Positions 17,660 to 25,191 of a stretch of 64,000 nt of DNA are shown in pieces. Location: assembly GCA_046348995.1 (NCBI GenBank), contig JAXMDB010000013.1, positions 1 to 64,000 on the forward strand. Reading direction: 5' to 3'. The stretch comes from JANNSX01 sp046348995 (GTDB lineage Bacteria > Pseudomonadota > Alphaproteobacteria > Rhizobiales > Hyphomicrobiaceae). Within the stretch, counting starts at the first letter, position 1; each line of letters begins with the position of its first letter. Position numbers and translations under genes: made by a program. The notes beneath the pieces were generated by a model, which was not told the origin of the DNA, did not search any database, and saw nothing but the letters and a program-made list of their open reading frames with translations.

Positions 17660-17842
17660 GATTCCCCCTCCCCCCTTGAGGGGAGGGCCGGGGTGGGGCC
17701 GAAAGCAGAGGAGTCTGTGGTCGCGACCTTCCCCAGTTCGCAAGGCCCGAGGGGCTTGGGATAGGGAGCACAAATGCGGGCCTGCATGGGGCGGCTTACC
17801 CCCCACCCTGCCCTCCCCCTCAAGGGGGGAGGGGGTGGCCCC
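17660..17842. repeat. Composite inverted-repeat element upstream of nuoG
   Basis: C-rich/G-rich palindromes at about 17663-17699 (core CTCCCCCCTTGAGGGGAGG then GCCGGGGTGGGG) and about 17796-17838 (CCCCACCCTGCCCTCCCC then CTCAAGGGGGGAGGG) lie in opposite orientation around roughly 95 bp. Same architecture as in the nuoJ/nuoI gap. Confidence 0.7.
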
Positions 17843-17870
17843 CCGAAAGATATTGCTTGTGTGAGAGCGG

Positions 17871-18326
17871 TCATGCGCAGCGGACCTCGCGCATGCGGTT
17901 GTCGTCCATCACTTGGGCCCAGCCGAAGGCGCGGTCGCTCGCGCCGTTCGTCTCGTAGTCGGCCAAGCGGGCGGCGGCCTCGTCGAGCGTCGGGATATGA
18001 CCCTCCTCGATCCACCACATCACGAAGTGCGGCTTCTCCATGAGGTCGAACCAGGCCTGGCGCTTCTTGTAGAAACGGACATGCACGGTCTTGAAGACGA
18101 AGGCCTCGAGATCGGCGGCCGTCTCCCAGACCGAGAGGTTGACGGCGGAATTGTCGCCCAAGCGAAAATCCGTGGCGTTGTTGTTGTCGCCCTTCAAGCG
18201 CCAGACGAATCCCTGCGCCCGCTCGGCAAGCCCGTTCACGAGATCGAGATTGGTCATGAACTCCGCCATCCGCGGATCGTCCGTCGGATACCGGAAGCGG
18301 CCGATGTTGAGCTGGGCCAAGTGCAT
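17871..18326 (-). CDS. DUF3291 domain protein inside the nuo operon
   Basis: A soluble 151-residue protein of unknown function. Features such as MHLAQLNIGRFRYP at the start, a VWETAADLEAFVFKTVH stretch, and a WWIEEGHIPTLDEAAARL stretch are typical of DUF3291, a family with a predicted dimeric alpha/beta-barrel fold. The ATG at 18326 lies 4 bp past the nuoF stop, so it is clearly cotranscribed and probably translationally coupled. It is not a known complex I subunit. A role in assembly or maintenance is only a guess; equally it may be a passenger. Confidence 0.8.
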   Translation of the reverse strand: MHLAQLNIGRFRYPTDDPRMAEFMTNLDLVNGLAERAQGFVWRLKGDNNNATDFRLGDNSAVNLSVWETAADLEAFVFKTVHVRFYKKRQAWFDLMEKPHFVMWWIEEGHIPTLDEAAARLADYETNGASDRAFGWAQVMDDNRMREVRCA

Positions 18327-18330
18327 GCCC

Positions 18331-19617
18331 CTACTCCGCCGCCTGCCGCTGCCGCGATTTGCGCGACGCGATCCGCTCCTCGATGACGGGGCGGAAATGC
18401 GTGATGAGGCCCTGAATCGGCCAGGCCGCGGCATCGCCCAGCGCGCAGATCGTGTGCCCCTCGATCTGCTTCGTGACGTTGAACAACAGATCGATCTCGC
18501 GCGGCTCGGCATCACCCTTGGCGAGCCGCTCCATGACGCGCCACATCCACCCCGCCCCTTCACGGCAGGGCGTGCACTGGCCGCAGCTCTCGTGCTTGTA
18601 GAAGGCCGACAGCCGCGCGATCGCCGCGATGATGTCCGTCGACTTGTCCATGACGATCACGGCCGCCGTGCCGAGACCGGATTTGAGCTTCATCAGGCTG
18701 TCGAAATCCATCGTCAGGTCTTCGCCGCAGAGCGGCGCGGGGAGACAGCGGACCGATGAGCCGCCGGGAATGACGGCGAGCAGATTGTCCCAGCCGCCGC
18801 GCACGCCGCCGGCATGCCGGTCGATCAGCTCGCGGAAGGGGATGCCCATCTCCTCTTCAACCGTGCATGGGCGGTTGACGTGGCCGGAGATGCAGAAGAG
18901 CTTCGTGCCGGTGTTGTTGGGCTTGCCCAAACCGGCGAACCAGGCCGCGCCCCGGCGTAGGATCGTGCCCGAAACCGCGATGCTCTCGACGTTGTTGACG
19001 GTGGTCGGCGCGCCGTAGAGCCCGACGTTGGCCGGGAACGGCGGTTTCATGCGCGGCTGGCCCTTCTTGCCCTCGAGACTCTCGAGCAGCGCCGTCTCCT
19101 CGCCGCAGATATAGGCGCCGGCGCCGTGATGGACGATGAGGTCGAAGTCCCAGCCGTGGACGTTGTTCTTGCCGATGAGGCGGGCGTCGTAGGCTTGGCG
19201 GACGGCCGCCTCGAAGCGCTCGCGCTCGGCGACGAACTCGCCGCGCACGTAGACGTAGCAGGCGTGCGCGCGCATCGCGAAAGAGGCGAGCAGACAGCCT
19301 TCGATCAAGAGATGCGGATCGTGGCGCAGGATCTCGCGATCCTTGCAGGTGCCGGGCTCCGATTCGTCGGCGTTGACGACGAGATAGCTCGGCCGCGGAT
19401 CGCTCTTGGGCATGAACGACCATTTGAGGCCGGTCGGAAAGCCCGCGCCGCCACGGCCGCGAAGGCCAGAGGCTTTCACCTCCTCGACGATCCAGTCGGG
19501 GCCCTTGTCGATGAAGGTCTTCGTACCATCCCAGCAGCCGCGCTTCTTGGCGCCGTCGAGGCCCCAGTCGTGGCGGCCGTACAGGTTCGTGAAGATGCGG
19601 TCTTGGTCTTTCAACAT
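18331..19617 (-). CDS. nuoF: NADH-quinone oxidoreductase subunit F
   Basis: NADH- and FMN-binding subunit (428 aa), the electron entry point of complex I. The glycine-rich FMN/NADH motifs are GRGGAGFPTGLKWSF and GAGAYICGEETALLESLEG, and the N3 cluster ligands are in CGQCTPCREG with a later Cys. Length is normal. It follows nuoE by 11 bp. Confidence 0.97.
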   Translation of the reverse strand: MLKDQDRIFTNLYGRHDWGLDGAKKRGCWDGTKTFIDKGPDWIVEEVKASGLRGRGGAGFPTGLKWSFMPKSDPRPSYLVVNADESEPGTCKDREILRHDPHLLIEGCLLASFAMRAHACYVYVRGEFVAERERFEAAVRQAYDARLIGKNNVHGWDFDLIVHHGAGAYICGEETALLESLEGKKGQPRMKPPFPANVGLYGAPTTVNNVESIAVSGTILRRGAAWFAGLGKPNNTGTKLFCISGHVNRPCTVEEEMGIPFRELIDRHAGGVRGGWDNLLAVIPGGSSVRCLPAPLCGEDLTMDFDSLMKLKSGLGTAAVIVMDKSTDIIAAIARLSAFYKHESCGQCTPCREGAGWMWRVMERLAKGDAEPREIDLLFNVTKQIEGHTICALGDAAAWPIQGLITHFRPVIEERIASRKSRQRQAAE

Positions 19618-19628
19618 CTACGGAGCCA

Positions 19629-20720
19629 TCAATTCTTCGGCCGCTCGCCGACGTCCTTGTCGGGACGCCAGCCGGTGGCCAGCTTCTGGCACTGCTCGAT
19701 CCACTTGTCGCGCGCGATGCGGCCGTCGAAGCCCTTCATCTCGGCTTCGAACCAAGCAACGTTCTCAGGTGTCCATTTTGCGATCTGGTCGAAATGCCAG
19801 ATGCCCATGCCGTTGAGCTTCTCCTCGAGTTTCTCGGCGACGCCCCAGATGAGCTTCAGGTCGTCGCCCTTACCGCCACGCGGCGCCGCGAGAAGCTCGG
19901 GCTTGCCGCCGCTCGTCGCCGTTTCGGGCGGAGCGCTCACGAGCGTTTGCGTCGCAGCGGGCTTGGCCGGCGCGACTGGTGCCGGGGCGGGAGTGGCGCT
20001 GGCGGATGCCGGAGCCGCAGCCTGAGCCGCTGCAGCCGCCTGAGTCGCCGCGTCAGCCTTGGCCTTCTCGGCCGCATCGAAGCGCGCGCGCCACGATCCG
20101 ACGACGCTGCCATCGAACAGCTTGGGATCAGTGAGCGTCGTCTCGCCGCCCTCGGGCGCGGACAGCTGGCGATCGATCATCGGGCCGGGCTTGGGCGGGT
20201 TGCCGGCGGCAAAGCCGTCGAGCAGGCGCTCGAAGCTCTCGGGCGTCAGGTCCTCCCAGGTGTCCTTGACGACCTGCACCATTGGCGCGTTCACGCAGGC
20301 ACCGAGGCACTCGACCTCCTCCCAGGAGAAATCACCATCGGCCGAGAGATGATGCGGCTCCGGATGGATGCGATGGCGGCAGACGTCCTTGATCGCTTCC
20401 GCGCCGCGCAGCATGCACGGCGTCGTCCCGCAGACCTGGACGTGCGCCTTGCGGCCGACCGGCGCCAGCTGGAACATCGTGTAGAAGGTCGCGACCTCGA
20501 GCACGCGGATGTCGGCCATGCCGAGCATCTGCGCAACCGATTCGATCATCGGCCGCGATACCCAGCCTTCCTGCAGCTGCCCCTTCCACAACAGCGGGAT
20601 CACCGCCGATGCCTGCTTGCCGGGGGGATACTCGGCGATCTTGGCCTTGGCCCAGGCGAGATTCTCCGGGCTGAAGGCGAACGTGTCAGGCTGGTCTGGA
20701 TAGAGGCGGCGGACGGCCAT
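19629..20720 (-). CDS. nuoE: NADH-quinone oxidoreductase subunit E with C-terminal extension
   Basis: Thioredoxin-like 2Fe-2S subunit of complex I (363 aa). The cluster ligands are CGTTPC and CLGAC, within residues about 95-150. After about residue 215 comes an Ala/Pro-rich linker and then a helix-hairpin-helix-like C-terminal segment (LIWGVAEKLEEKLNGMGIWHFDQIAKW, then WFEAEMKGFDGRIARDKW; each named only in part). Core NuoE is about 160-200 residues, so roughly 150 residues are extra; this extension is common in alphaproteobacteria. Confidence 0.95.
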   Translation of the reverse strand: MAVRRLYPDQPDTFAFSPENLAWAKAKIAEYPPGKQASAVIPLLWKGQLQEGWVSRPMIESVAQMLGMADIRVLEVATFYTMFQLAPVGRKAHVQVCGTTPCMLRGAEAIKDVCRHRIHPEPHHLSADGDFSWEEVECLGACVNAPMVQVVKDTWEDLTPESFERLLDGFAAGNPPKPGPMIDRQLSAPEGGETTLTDPKLFDGSVVGSWRARFDAAEKAKADAATQAAAAAQAAAPASASATPAPAPVAPAKPAATQTLVSAPPETATSGGKPELLAAPRGGKGDDLKLIWGVAEKLEEKLNGMGIWHFDQIAKWTPENVAWFEAEMKGFDGRIARDKWIEQCQKLATGWRPDKDVGERPKN

Positions 20721-20823
20721 GGGAGACGGTCTCGGGAGCGGCCCCGAACAGGGCTCTGGATTGGTGCCCGTCTTCTAAGCGCTCGCTGCCCGAAAGGCTA
20801 GAGGCTAGACGCCGCAATTGGGG

Positions 20824-21408
20824 TCAACGAGCAGCCAGCGGCGTCCAGCGATAGGCGTCGGCAAGCGGGATCGAGACGCCGATGGCCGACAGCTCACAAG
20901 AGGCTGCGAGCCCCACGATGGTGCGCGGCTTCCAACCGGTAGCACGGTCGTAGACTACCATCTCGGCCGCTTTGGTCGAGACCGTCACATAATGCTCGCA
21001 GTTGGGAACGCTCGCATAGACCTTACGCCGCCAGGCCTGATCGGCCTTCGTATTCGACTTGGACAGAACCTCGAAGAGAACCAGCGCTTCGTCGCTGACA
21101 GCCGATTCGTCTCCGAGCTCTGCTTTCACCATGAGGTCAGGCTGCGGCAGGCTGTTTGCGGAGATGGGGACGCGGGTGCCGATGCCAAGAATCGGCACCC
21201 AACTTGCTCCGGATCGCTGTTTTTCGTTCGCGAGCCAGGTCGCGATGTTGACGACGAGAATTTGATGAATGTTCGTCGGTGACGGGTTCATGACCGCAGC
21301 CCCCTCGATCAATTCCCAGCGTTCGCCATCTGGACGCGATTCCATGAAGGCGAGGAATTCCTCGATGGTGAGCTGCAGCTCCGGAGATAGTCTCGCGTGT
21401 GCGGTCAT
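20824..21408 (-). CDS. Uma2-family (DUF820) nuclease-like protein, copy 1
   Basis: A 194-residue protein with the Uma2 layout: LTIEEFLAFME at the start, ERWELIEGAAVMNPSPTNIHQ, then PQPDLMV and LFEVLSKSNTKADQAWRRKVY, in which the Asp and Glu resemble the PD-(D/E)XK nuclease core. The family's real activity is not established. It sits in the nuo operon between nuoD (38 bp) and nuoE (103 bp), same strand. It differs strongly from the copy at 22681-23235, suggesting separate arrivals. Confidence 0.85.
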   Translation of the reverse strand: MTAHARLSPELQLTIEEFLAFMESRPDGERWELIEGAAVMNPSPTNIHQILVVNIATWLANEKQRSGASWVPILGIGTRVPISANSLPQPDLMVKAELGDESAVSDEALVLFEVLSKSNTKADQAWRRKVYASVPNCEHYVTVSTKAAEMVVYDRATGWKPRTIVGLAASCELSAIGVSIPLADAYRWTPLAAR

Positions 21409-21446
21409 GCTGACATTCTAGCGGATCCATCAACAAGAATCACGCC

Positions 21447-22637
21447 CTACCGGTCCACCTCGCCGAACACGATGTCGAGGCTGCCGAGCACGGCGGAGAC
21501 GTCGGCCAGCAAATGGCCGCGGTTCAGGAAATCCATCGCCTGCAAATGGGCGAAGCCCGGGGCGCGGATCTTGCAGCGGTAGGGCTTGTTTGAGCCGTCG
21601 GCAACGAGGTAGACGCCGAACTCGCCCTTGGGCGCCTCGACCGCCGCATAGACCTCGCCCGGCGGCACGTGGAAGCCTTCGGTGTAGAGCTTGAAGTGAT
21701 GGATCAGCGCTTCCATCGAGCGCTTCATCTCGGGCCGCTTGGGCGGCACGATCTTGTGGTCGTCGGCCACGTGCGGACCGGCGCCCTCGGCCGAGAGCAG
21801 CTTCTGGCAGCACTGCTTCATGATCCTGACCGACTGGCGCATTTCGATCATGCGGATGAGGTAGCGATCGAAGCAGTCGCCGTTCTTGCCGATCGGGATA
21901 TCGAAATCGAGCTCGGAGTAGCACTCGTAGGGCTGCGACTTGCGCAAATCCCACGCCGCGCCCGAGCCGCGCACCATGACGCCCGAGAAGCCCCAGGCGA
22001 AGGCATCGTCGAGCGACACGACGCCGATGTCGACATTGCGCTGCTTGAAGATGCGGTTCTCGGTCAGCAGCCCCTCGATGTCGTCCAAGACCTTCGGATG
22101 CGTTTCGCAGAACTTGGCGATGTCCTCGATAAGCTTCACCGGAAGATCCTGGTGAACGCCGCCGGGGCGGAAGTAGGCTGCATGCATGCGGCTGCCCGAG
22201 GCGCGCTCGTAGAACACCATGAGCTTCTCGCGCTCCTCGAAGCCCCAGAGCGGGGGCGTCAGCGCGCCGACGTCCATGGCCTGTGTCGTCACGTTCAAGA
22301 GATGCGAGAGCAGGCGCCCGATCTCGGAGTAGAGCACGCGGATGACCTGCGCGCGCTTGGGCACTTGGAGCCCGAGCATGCGCTCCAAGGCGAGGCAGAA
22401 GGCGTGCTCCTGGTTCATCGGCGCGACGTAGTCGAGCCGGTCGAAATAGGGGATCGCCTGCAGATAGGTCTTGGCCTCGATCAGCTTCTCGGTGCCGCGA
22501 TGCAGCAGGCCGATATGCGGATCGACGCGCTCGACCACCTCGCCGTCGAGCTCGAGCACCAGGCGAAGCACGCCGTGCGCGGCCGGATGCTGCGGGCCGA
22601 AGTTGATCGTGAAATTGCGGATGTCGGTTTCGGGCAT
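21447..22637 (-). CDS. nuoD: NADH-quinone oxidoreductase subunit D
   Basis: The 49-kDa-type subunit (396 aa) that forms the quinone-binding site together with NuoB. Opens with FTINFGPQHPAAHGVLRLVLELDGE, contains HIGLLHRGTEK and the family's C-terminal block near DIVFGEVDR. The ATG at 22637 is chosen by homology; the frame upstream crosses a 7-base repeat. It is flanked on both sides by Uma2-type genes. Confidence 0.97.
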   Translation of the reverse strand: MPETDIRNFTINFGPQHPAAHGVLRLVLELDGEVVERVDPHIGLLHRGTEKLIEAKTYLQAIPYFDRLDYVAPMNQEHAFCLALERMLGLQVPKRAQVIRVLYSEIGRLLSHLLNVTTQAMDVGALTPPLWGFEEREKLMVFYERASGSRMHAAYFRPGGVHQDLPVKLIEDIAKFCETHPKVLDDIEGLLTENRIFKQRNVDIGVVSLDDAFAWGFSGVMVRGSGAAWDLRKSQPYECYSELDFDIPIGKNGDCFDRYLIRMIEMRQSVRIMKQCCQKLLSAEGAGPHVADDHKIVPPKRPEMKRSMEALIHHFKLYTEGFHVPPGEVYAAVEAPKGEFGVYLVADGSNKPYRCKIRAPGFAHLQAMDFLNRGHLLADVSAVLGSLDIVFGEVDR

Positions 22638-22644
22638 GTTTCTT

Positions 22645-22676
22645 CGCGAATGGTGGGTGGCGAATGGCGAGTGGGG
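22645..22676. repeat. Seven-base-period repeat before nuoD
   Basis: Units close to GCGAATG/GCGAGTG repeated about four times at 7-base spacing, immediately upstream of the nuoD start and so next to its ribosome site. Same family as the runs at 4533-4620 and 54244-54312. Confidence 0.65.
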
Positions 22677-22680
22677 ATGT

Positions 22681-23235
22681 TCACATACGCTGATAGATTT
22701 CGGCGAGGGAGAGTGAGATTCCAAGGCTTGGGACCTCAATCGTCTCCTGCTTGCCTTTAGCCGTCGCGGGCTCAGTCGGAAAGGTGCCGCTGTTATCGCG
22801 CTGCCAGACGAAGCAAGCGGGCTCGTCTTGGCTGGCAACGATGTAGGCCTGAAGTCCAGCGAAGCTGAAATACTCCGCCGGCTTCACATCCAAGTCCCGA
22901 TCTGTCGAGCTTGGAGACAGAATCTCGACGATCAGTGTAGGATCGGTGGTCGACAGGCTCTTACGTTCCGCCCCGACCGGCTCGACGACAATGTCGGGAT
23001 AACGGATCGTCTCAACCGTTTCGACAGCCCGGTCATTCGTGCCGACAAGCCATTTCGCCGGGTCCAGCTGCCGATCAAGTGCAACAAGAAACCGCCGCAC
23101 GAGCTGAATATGGCCGAGAGTGGCCCCAGTCTGTTGCATCACCCGCCCCCGCACATACTCGACCCGCCCCTCGATCTGCTCTGCGAGCTTGAAGAAGGTT
23201 GCCTTGTCGACATGCGTGAAGAGGCTGGCGTTCAT
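22681..23235 (-). CDS. Uma2-family (DUF820) nuclease-like protein, copy 2
   Basis: A 184-residue protein with FKLAEQIEGRVEYVRGRVM, a GHIQLVRRFLVALD helix, then YPDIVVEP and LIVEILSPSSTDRDLDVKPAEY, the canonical Uma2 pattern with Asp and Glu of a PD-(D/E)XK-like core. It lies between nuoC (32 bp) and nuoD (43 bp), same strand, so complex I transcription must read through it. Function unknown. Confidence 0.86.
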   Translation of the reverse strand: MNASLFTHVDKATFFKLAEQIEGRVEYVRGRVMQQTGATLGHIQLVRRFLVALDRQLDPAKWLVGTNDRAVETVETIRYPDIVVEPVGAERKSLSTTDPTLIVEILSPSSTDRDLDVKPAEYFSFAGLQAYIVASQDEPACFVWQRDNSGTFPTEPATAKGKQETIEVPSLGISLSLAEIYQRM

Positions 23236-23267
23236 AGTCCGAGTTTAGCCCTCTCAAGGCCCTCCTG

Positions 23268-23867
23268 CTAGCTCGCTTTGCCGGCCTTCTCATCCCCCGG
23301 CAACGGATACTCGACGCCTTCCCACGGACTCTCGAAGTCGAAGCTCCGGAATTCCTGGGTGAGCTTGACCGGCTCGTAGACGACCTTCTTGCGCTCGTCG
23401 TCGTAGCGGACCTGGAACTGGCCGGTTAAGGGGAAGTCCTTCCGCAGTGGGTGGCCGCGGAAGCCGTAGTCGGTCAGCATGCGGCGCAGATCCGGATGGC
23501 CGGAAAATAGGATGCCGTACATGTCGTAGGCTTCCCGCTCGAACCAGTTGGCGGCCGGGAACACGCCGATCGCGCTCGGCACCGGGGTGTCCTCGTCCGT
23601 CGTGATCTTCACTCGGATGCGCTGGTTCAGACGCGGCGACAACAGGTGATAGACGACGTCGAAGCGCTCGGGACGCGCCGGCCAGTCGACGCCGCAGATG
23701 TCGATCAGCACCTGGAACAGGCAACGCGGATCGTCGCGCAGCTTGGTCAGCACGGCGACGATGTCGTCGCGGCCGGCGGTGACGGTCAGCTCGTCGAAGG
23801 CGTCCACGGTCGATGTGGCGACCGATCCCAGCACGGAGGTGACGACGTTTGGCAGGTCTAGGTTCAT
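23268..23867 (-). CDS. nuoC: NADH-quinone oxidoreductase subunit C
   Basis: The 30-kDa-type subunit (199 aa) of the connecting module. Contains ICGVDWPARPERFDVVYHLLS and the signature WFEREAYDMYGILFSGHPDLRRMLTDYGFRGHPLRKDFPL (quoted in parts: EREAYDMYG, HPDLRRMLTDYGF, GHPLRKDFPL). It is separate from nuoD rather than fused. The start lies 9 bp after the stop of the micro-protein gene. Confidence 0.96.
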   Translation of the reverse strand: MNLDLPNVVTSVLGSVATSTVDAFDELTVTAGRDDIVAVLTKLRDDPRCLFQVLIDICGVDWPARPERFDVVYHLLSPRLNQRIRVKITTDEDTPVPSAIGVFPAANWFEREAYDMYGILFSGHPDLRRMLTDYGFRGHPLRKDFPLTGQFQVRYDDERKKVVYEPVKLTQEFRSFDFESPWEGVEYPLPGDEKAGKAS

Positions 23868-23876
23868 GTCAGTCGC

Positions 23877-24098
23877 TCACGAAGGGTCGTTGCGAACCCG
23901 GTCCTCGAGATCGGCGCGAATTTGGCCGGGCGATGCCAGACGGCGCCACAGCCGCTCGGATAGCACTGTCGAAACGATGAACACCATCCCCGCCGCCGTC
24001 ACGCCGAGCCAGACCGGCGTGAGCCAAAGCCCGTCTCCGAGGGCAGTGAGCCCGCCACCGAACCCGGTCAGCAGTCGAAGCGAGGCGGCAGCGGACAT
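23877..24098 (-). CDS. Small one-helix membrane protein between nuoB and nuoC
   Basis: A 73-residue frame with one clear membrane segment (about 28-47, LTPVWLGVTAAGMVFIVSTV) followed by a basic and polar tail (ERLWRRLASPGQIRADLEDR). A GGGAG-like ribosome site lies upstream of the ATG at 24098. The gene fills the gap between nuoB (24 bp) and nuoC (9 bp) on the same strand, and its codon use resembles the neighbours. I do not recognise a family. It could be an accessory or supernumerary subunit, or an assembly factor; that is inference from position only. Confidence 0.6.
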   Translation of the reverse strand: MSAAASLRLLTGFGGGLTALGDGLWLTPVWLGVTAAGMVFIVSTVLSERLWRRLASPGQIRADLEDRVRNDPS

Positions 24099-24122
24099 GG
24101 CTCTGCGTGCTCCCGACCCGGC

Positions 24123-24701
24123 TCAGCGCGTGATCGTACCGGTGCGGCGGATCTTTTTCTGCAGCAACAGGATGCCGTAAACGAGCGCTTCCGCCGTCGG
24201 CGGGCAACCGGGCACGTAGATGTCGACCGGCACGACCCGGTCGCAGCCGCGCACCACGGCGTAGGAATAGTGGTAGTAGCCGCCACCGTTGGCGCACGAG
24301 CCCATCGAGATGACGTAGCGCGGCTCCGGCATCTGGTCGTAGACCTTGCGGAGCGCGGGCGCCATTTTGTTGGTCAGCGTCCCCGCGACGATCATGACGT
24401 CCGATTGCCGGGGCGAGGCGCGCGGCGCGAAGCCGAAGCGCTCGACGTCGTAGCGCGGCATCGACGCCTGCATCATCTCGACCGCGCAGCAGGCGAGCCC
24501 GAACGTCATCCACATGAGCGAGCCGGTGCGCGCCCAGTTGATGAGATCGTCGGTCGAGGTGACGATGAAGCCCTTGTCGGCGAGCTTGGCGTTGATCTCG
24601 GCGAAATAGGGGTCGTTAGCGCGTTGCGCGGCCGTACGGCCCTCGCCCGGCTGCTCGAGCGCAGGTGCCGGCAACAGTCCCTCTGGGCGAATCAATCCCA
24701 T
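24123..24701 (-). CDS. nuoB: NADH-quinone oxidoreductase subunit B
   Basis: Carries the terminal cluster N2 that reduces quinone (192 aa). The four cysteine ligands are visible in GLACCAVEMM, SMGSCANGGG and YVPGCPPTAEAL. The start at ATG 24701 overlaps the end of nuoA by 10 bp; the frame further upstream overlaps nuoA fully and is discarded. Confidence 0.97.
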   Translation of the reverse strand: MGLIRPEGLLPAPALEQPGEGRTAAQRANDPYFAEINAKLADKGFIVTSTDDLINWARTGSLMWMTFGLACCAVEMMQASMPRYDVERFGFAPRASPRQSDVMIVAGTLTNKMAPALRKVYDQMPEPRYVISMGSCANGGGYYHYSYAVVRGCDRVVPVDIYVPGCPPTAEALVYGILLLQKKIRRTGTITR

Positions 24702-25057
24702 TCGAGCGCTCCCTTGCGCCACTCGTAGATGAAGCCGATCGTCAAAAGTCCCAAGAAGATCATCATCGCCCAGAAGCCCAAGCCGCCGACCTCTTTGAAG
24801 GCAACCGCCCAGGGAAACAGAAAGGCGACCTCGAGATCGAAGATGATGAAGAGGATCGACACGAGATAGAACCGCACGTCGAACTTCATGCGCGCGTCGT
24901 CGAAGGCGGCGAATCCGCACTCGTAGGCCGAGACTTTCTCGGGATCGGGATTACGCACGGCGATGAGGAACGGCACGATCATCAGCACGAGCGCCAGACC
25001 GGCGGCGATGGCGATGAAAATGGCGACCGGCAGATAGTCGAGCAAGAGCTCTGACAT
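24692..25057 (-). CDS. nuoA: NADH-quinone oxidoreductase subunit A
   Basis: Three-helix membrane subunit of complex I (121 aa). The hallmark is the long loop VSAYECGFAAFDDARMKFDVRFYLVSILFIIFDLEVAFLFPW (parts: YECGF, FDVRFYLV, FDLEVAFLFPW). First gene of the nuo cluster; the promoter should lie within 25058-25191 or further upstream of the NDH-2 gene. Confidence 0.96.
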   Translation of the reverse strand: MSELLLDYLPVAIFIAIAAGLALVLMIVPFLIAVRNPDPEKVSAYECGFAAFDDARMKFDVRFYLVSILFIIFDLEVAFLFPWAVAFKEVGGLGFWAMMIFLGLLTIGFIYEWRKGALEWD

Positions 25058-25191
25058 GGTCGGGTTGGCTCCGAATGAGCGGCGCAGAGGTGGGTTGCGC
25101 GACGCGGCCGGACTGTAGCGGCGTTCCCGTGGGCCCTCAACCCCCGCATGCCCTGCCAAGTGCCGCAGCCGGTGCCATTCGCCCACGCCGC

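Noticed and set aside
19629..20100. NuoE C-terminal extension as a separate inserted gene
   Set aside because: The frame is continuous with NuoE, no internal ribosome site is seen, and the extension is known in alphaproteobacterial NuoE.
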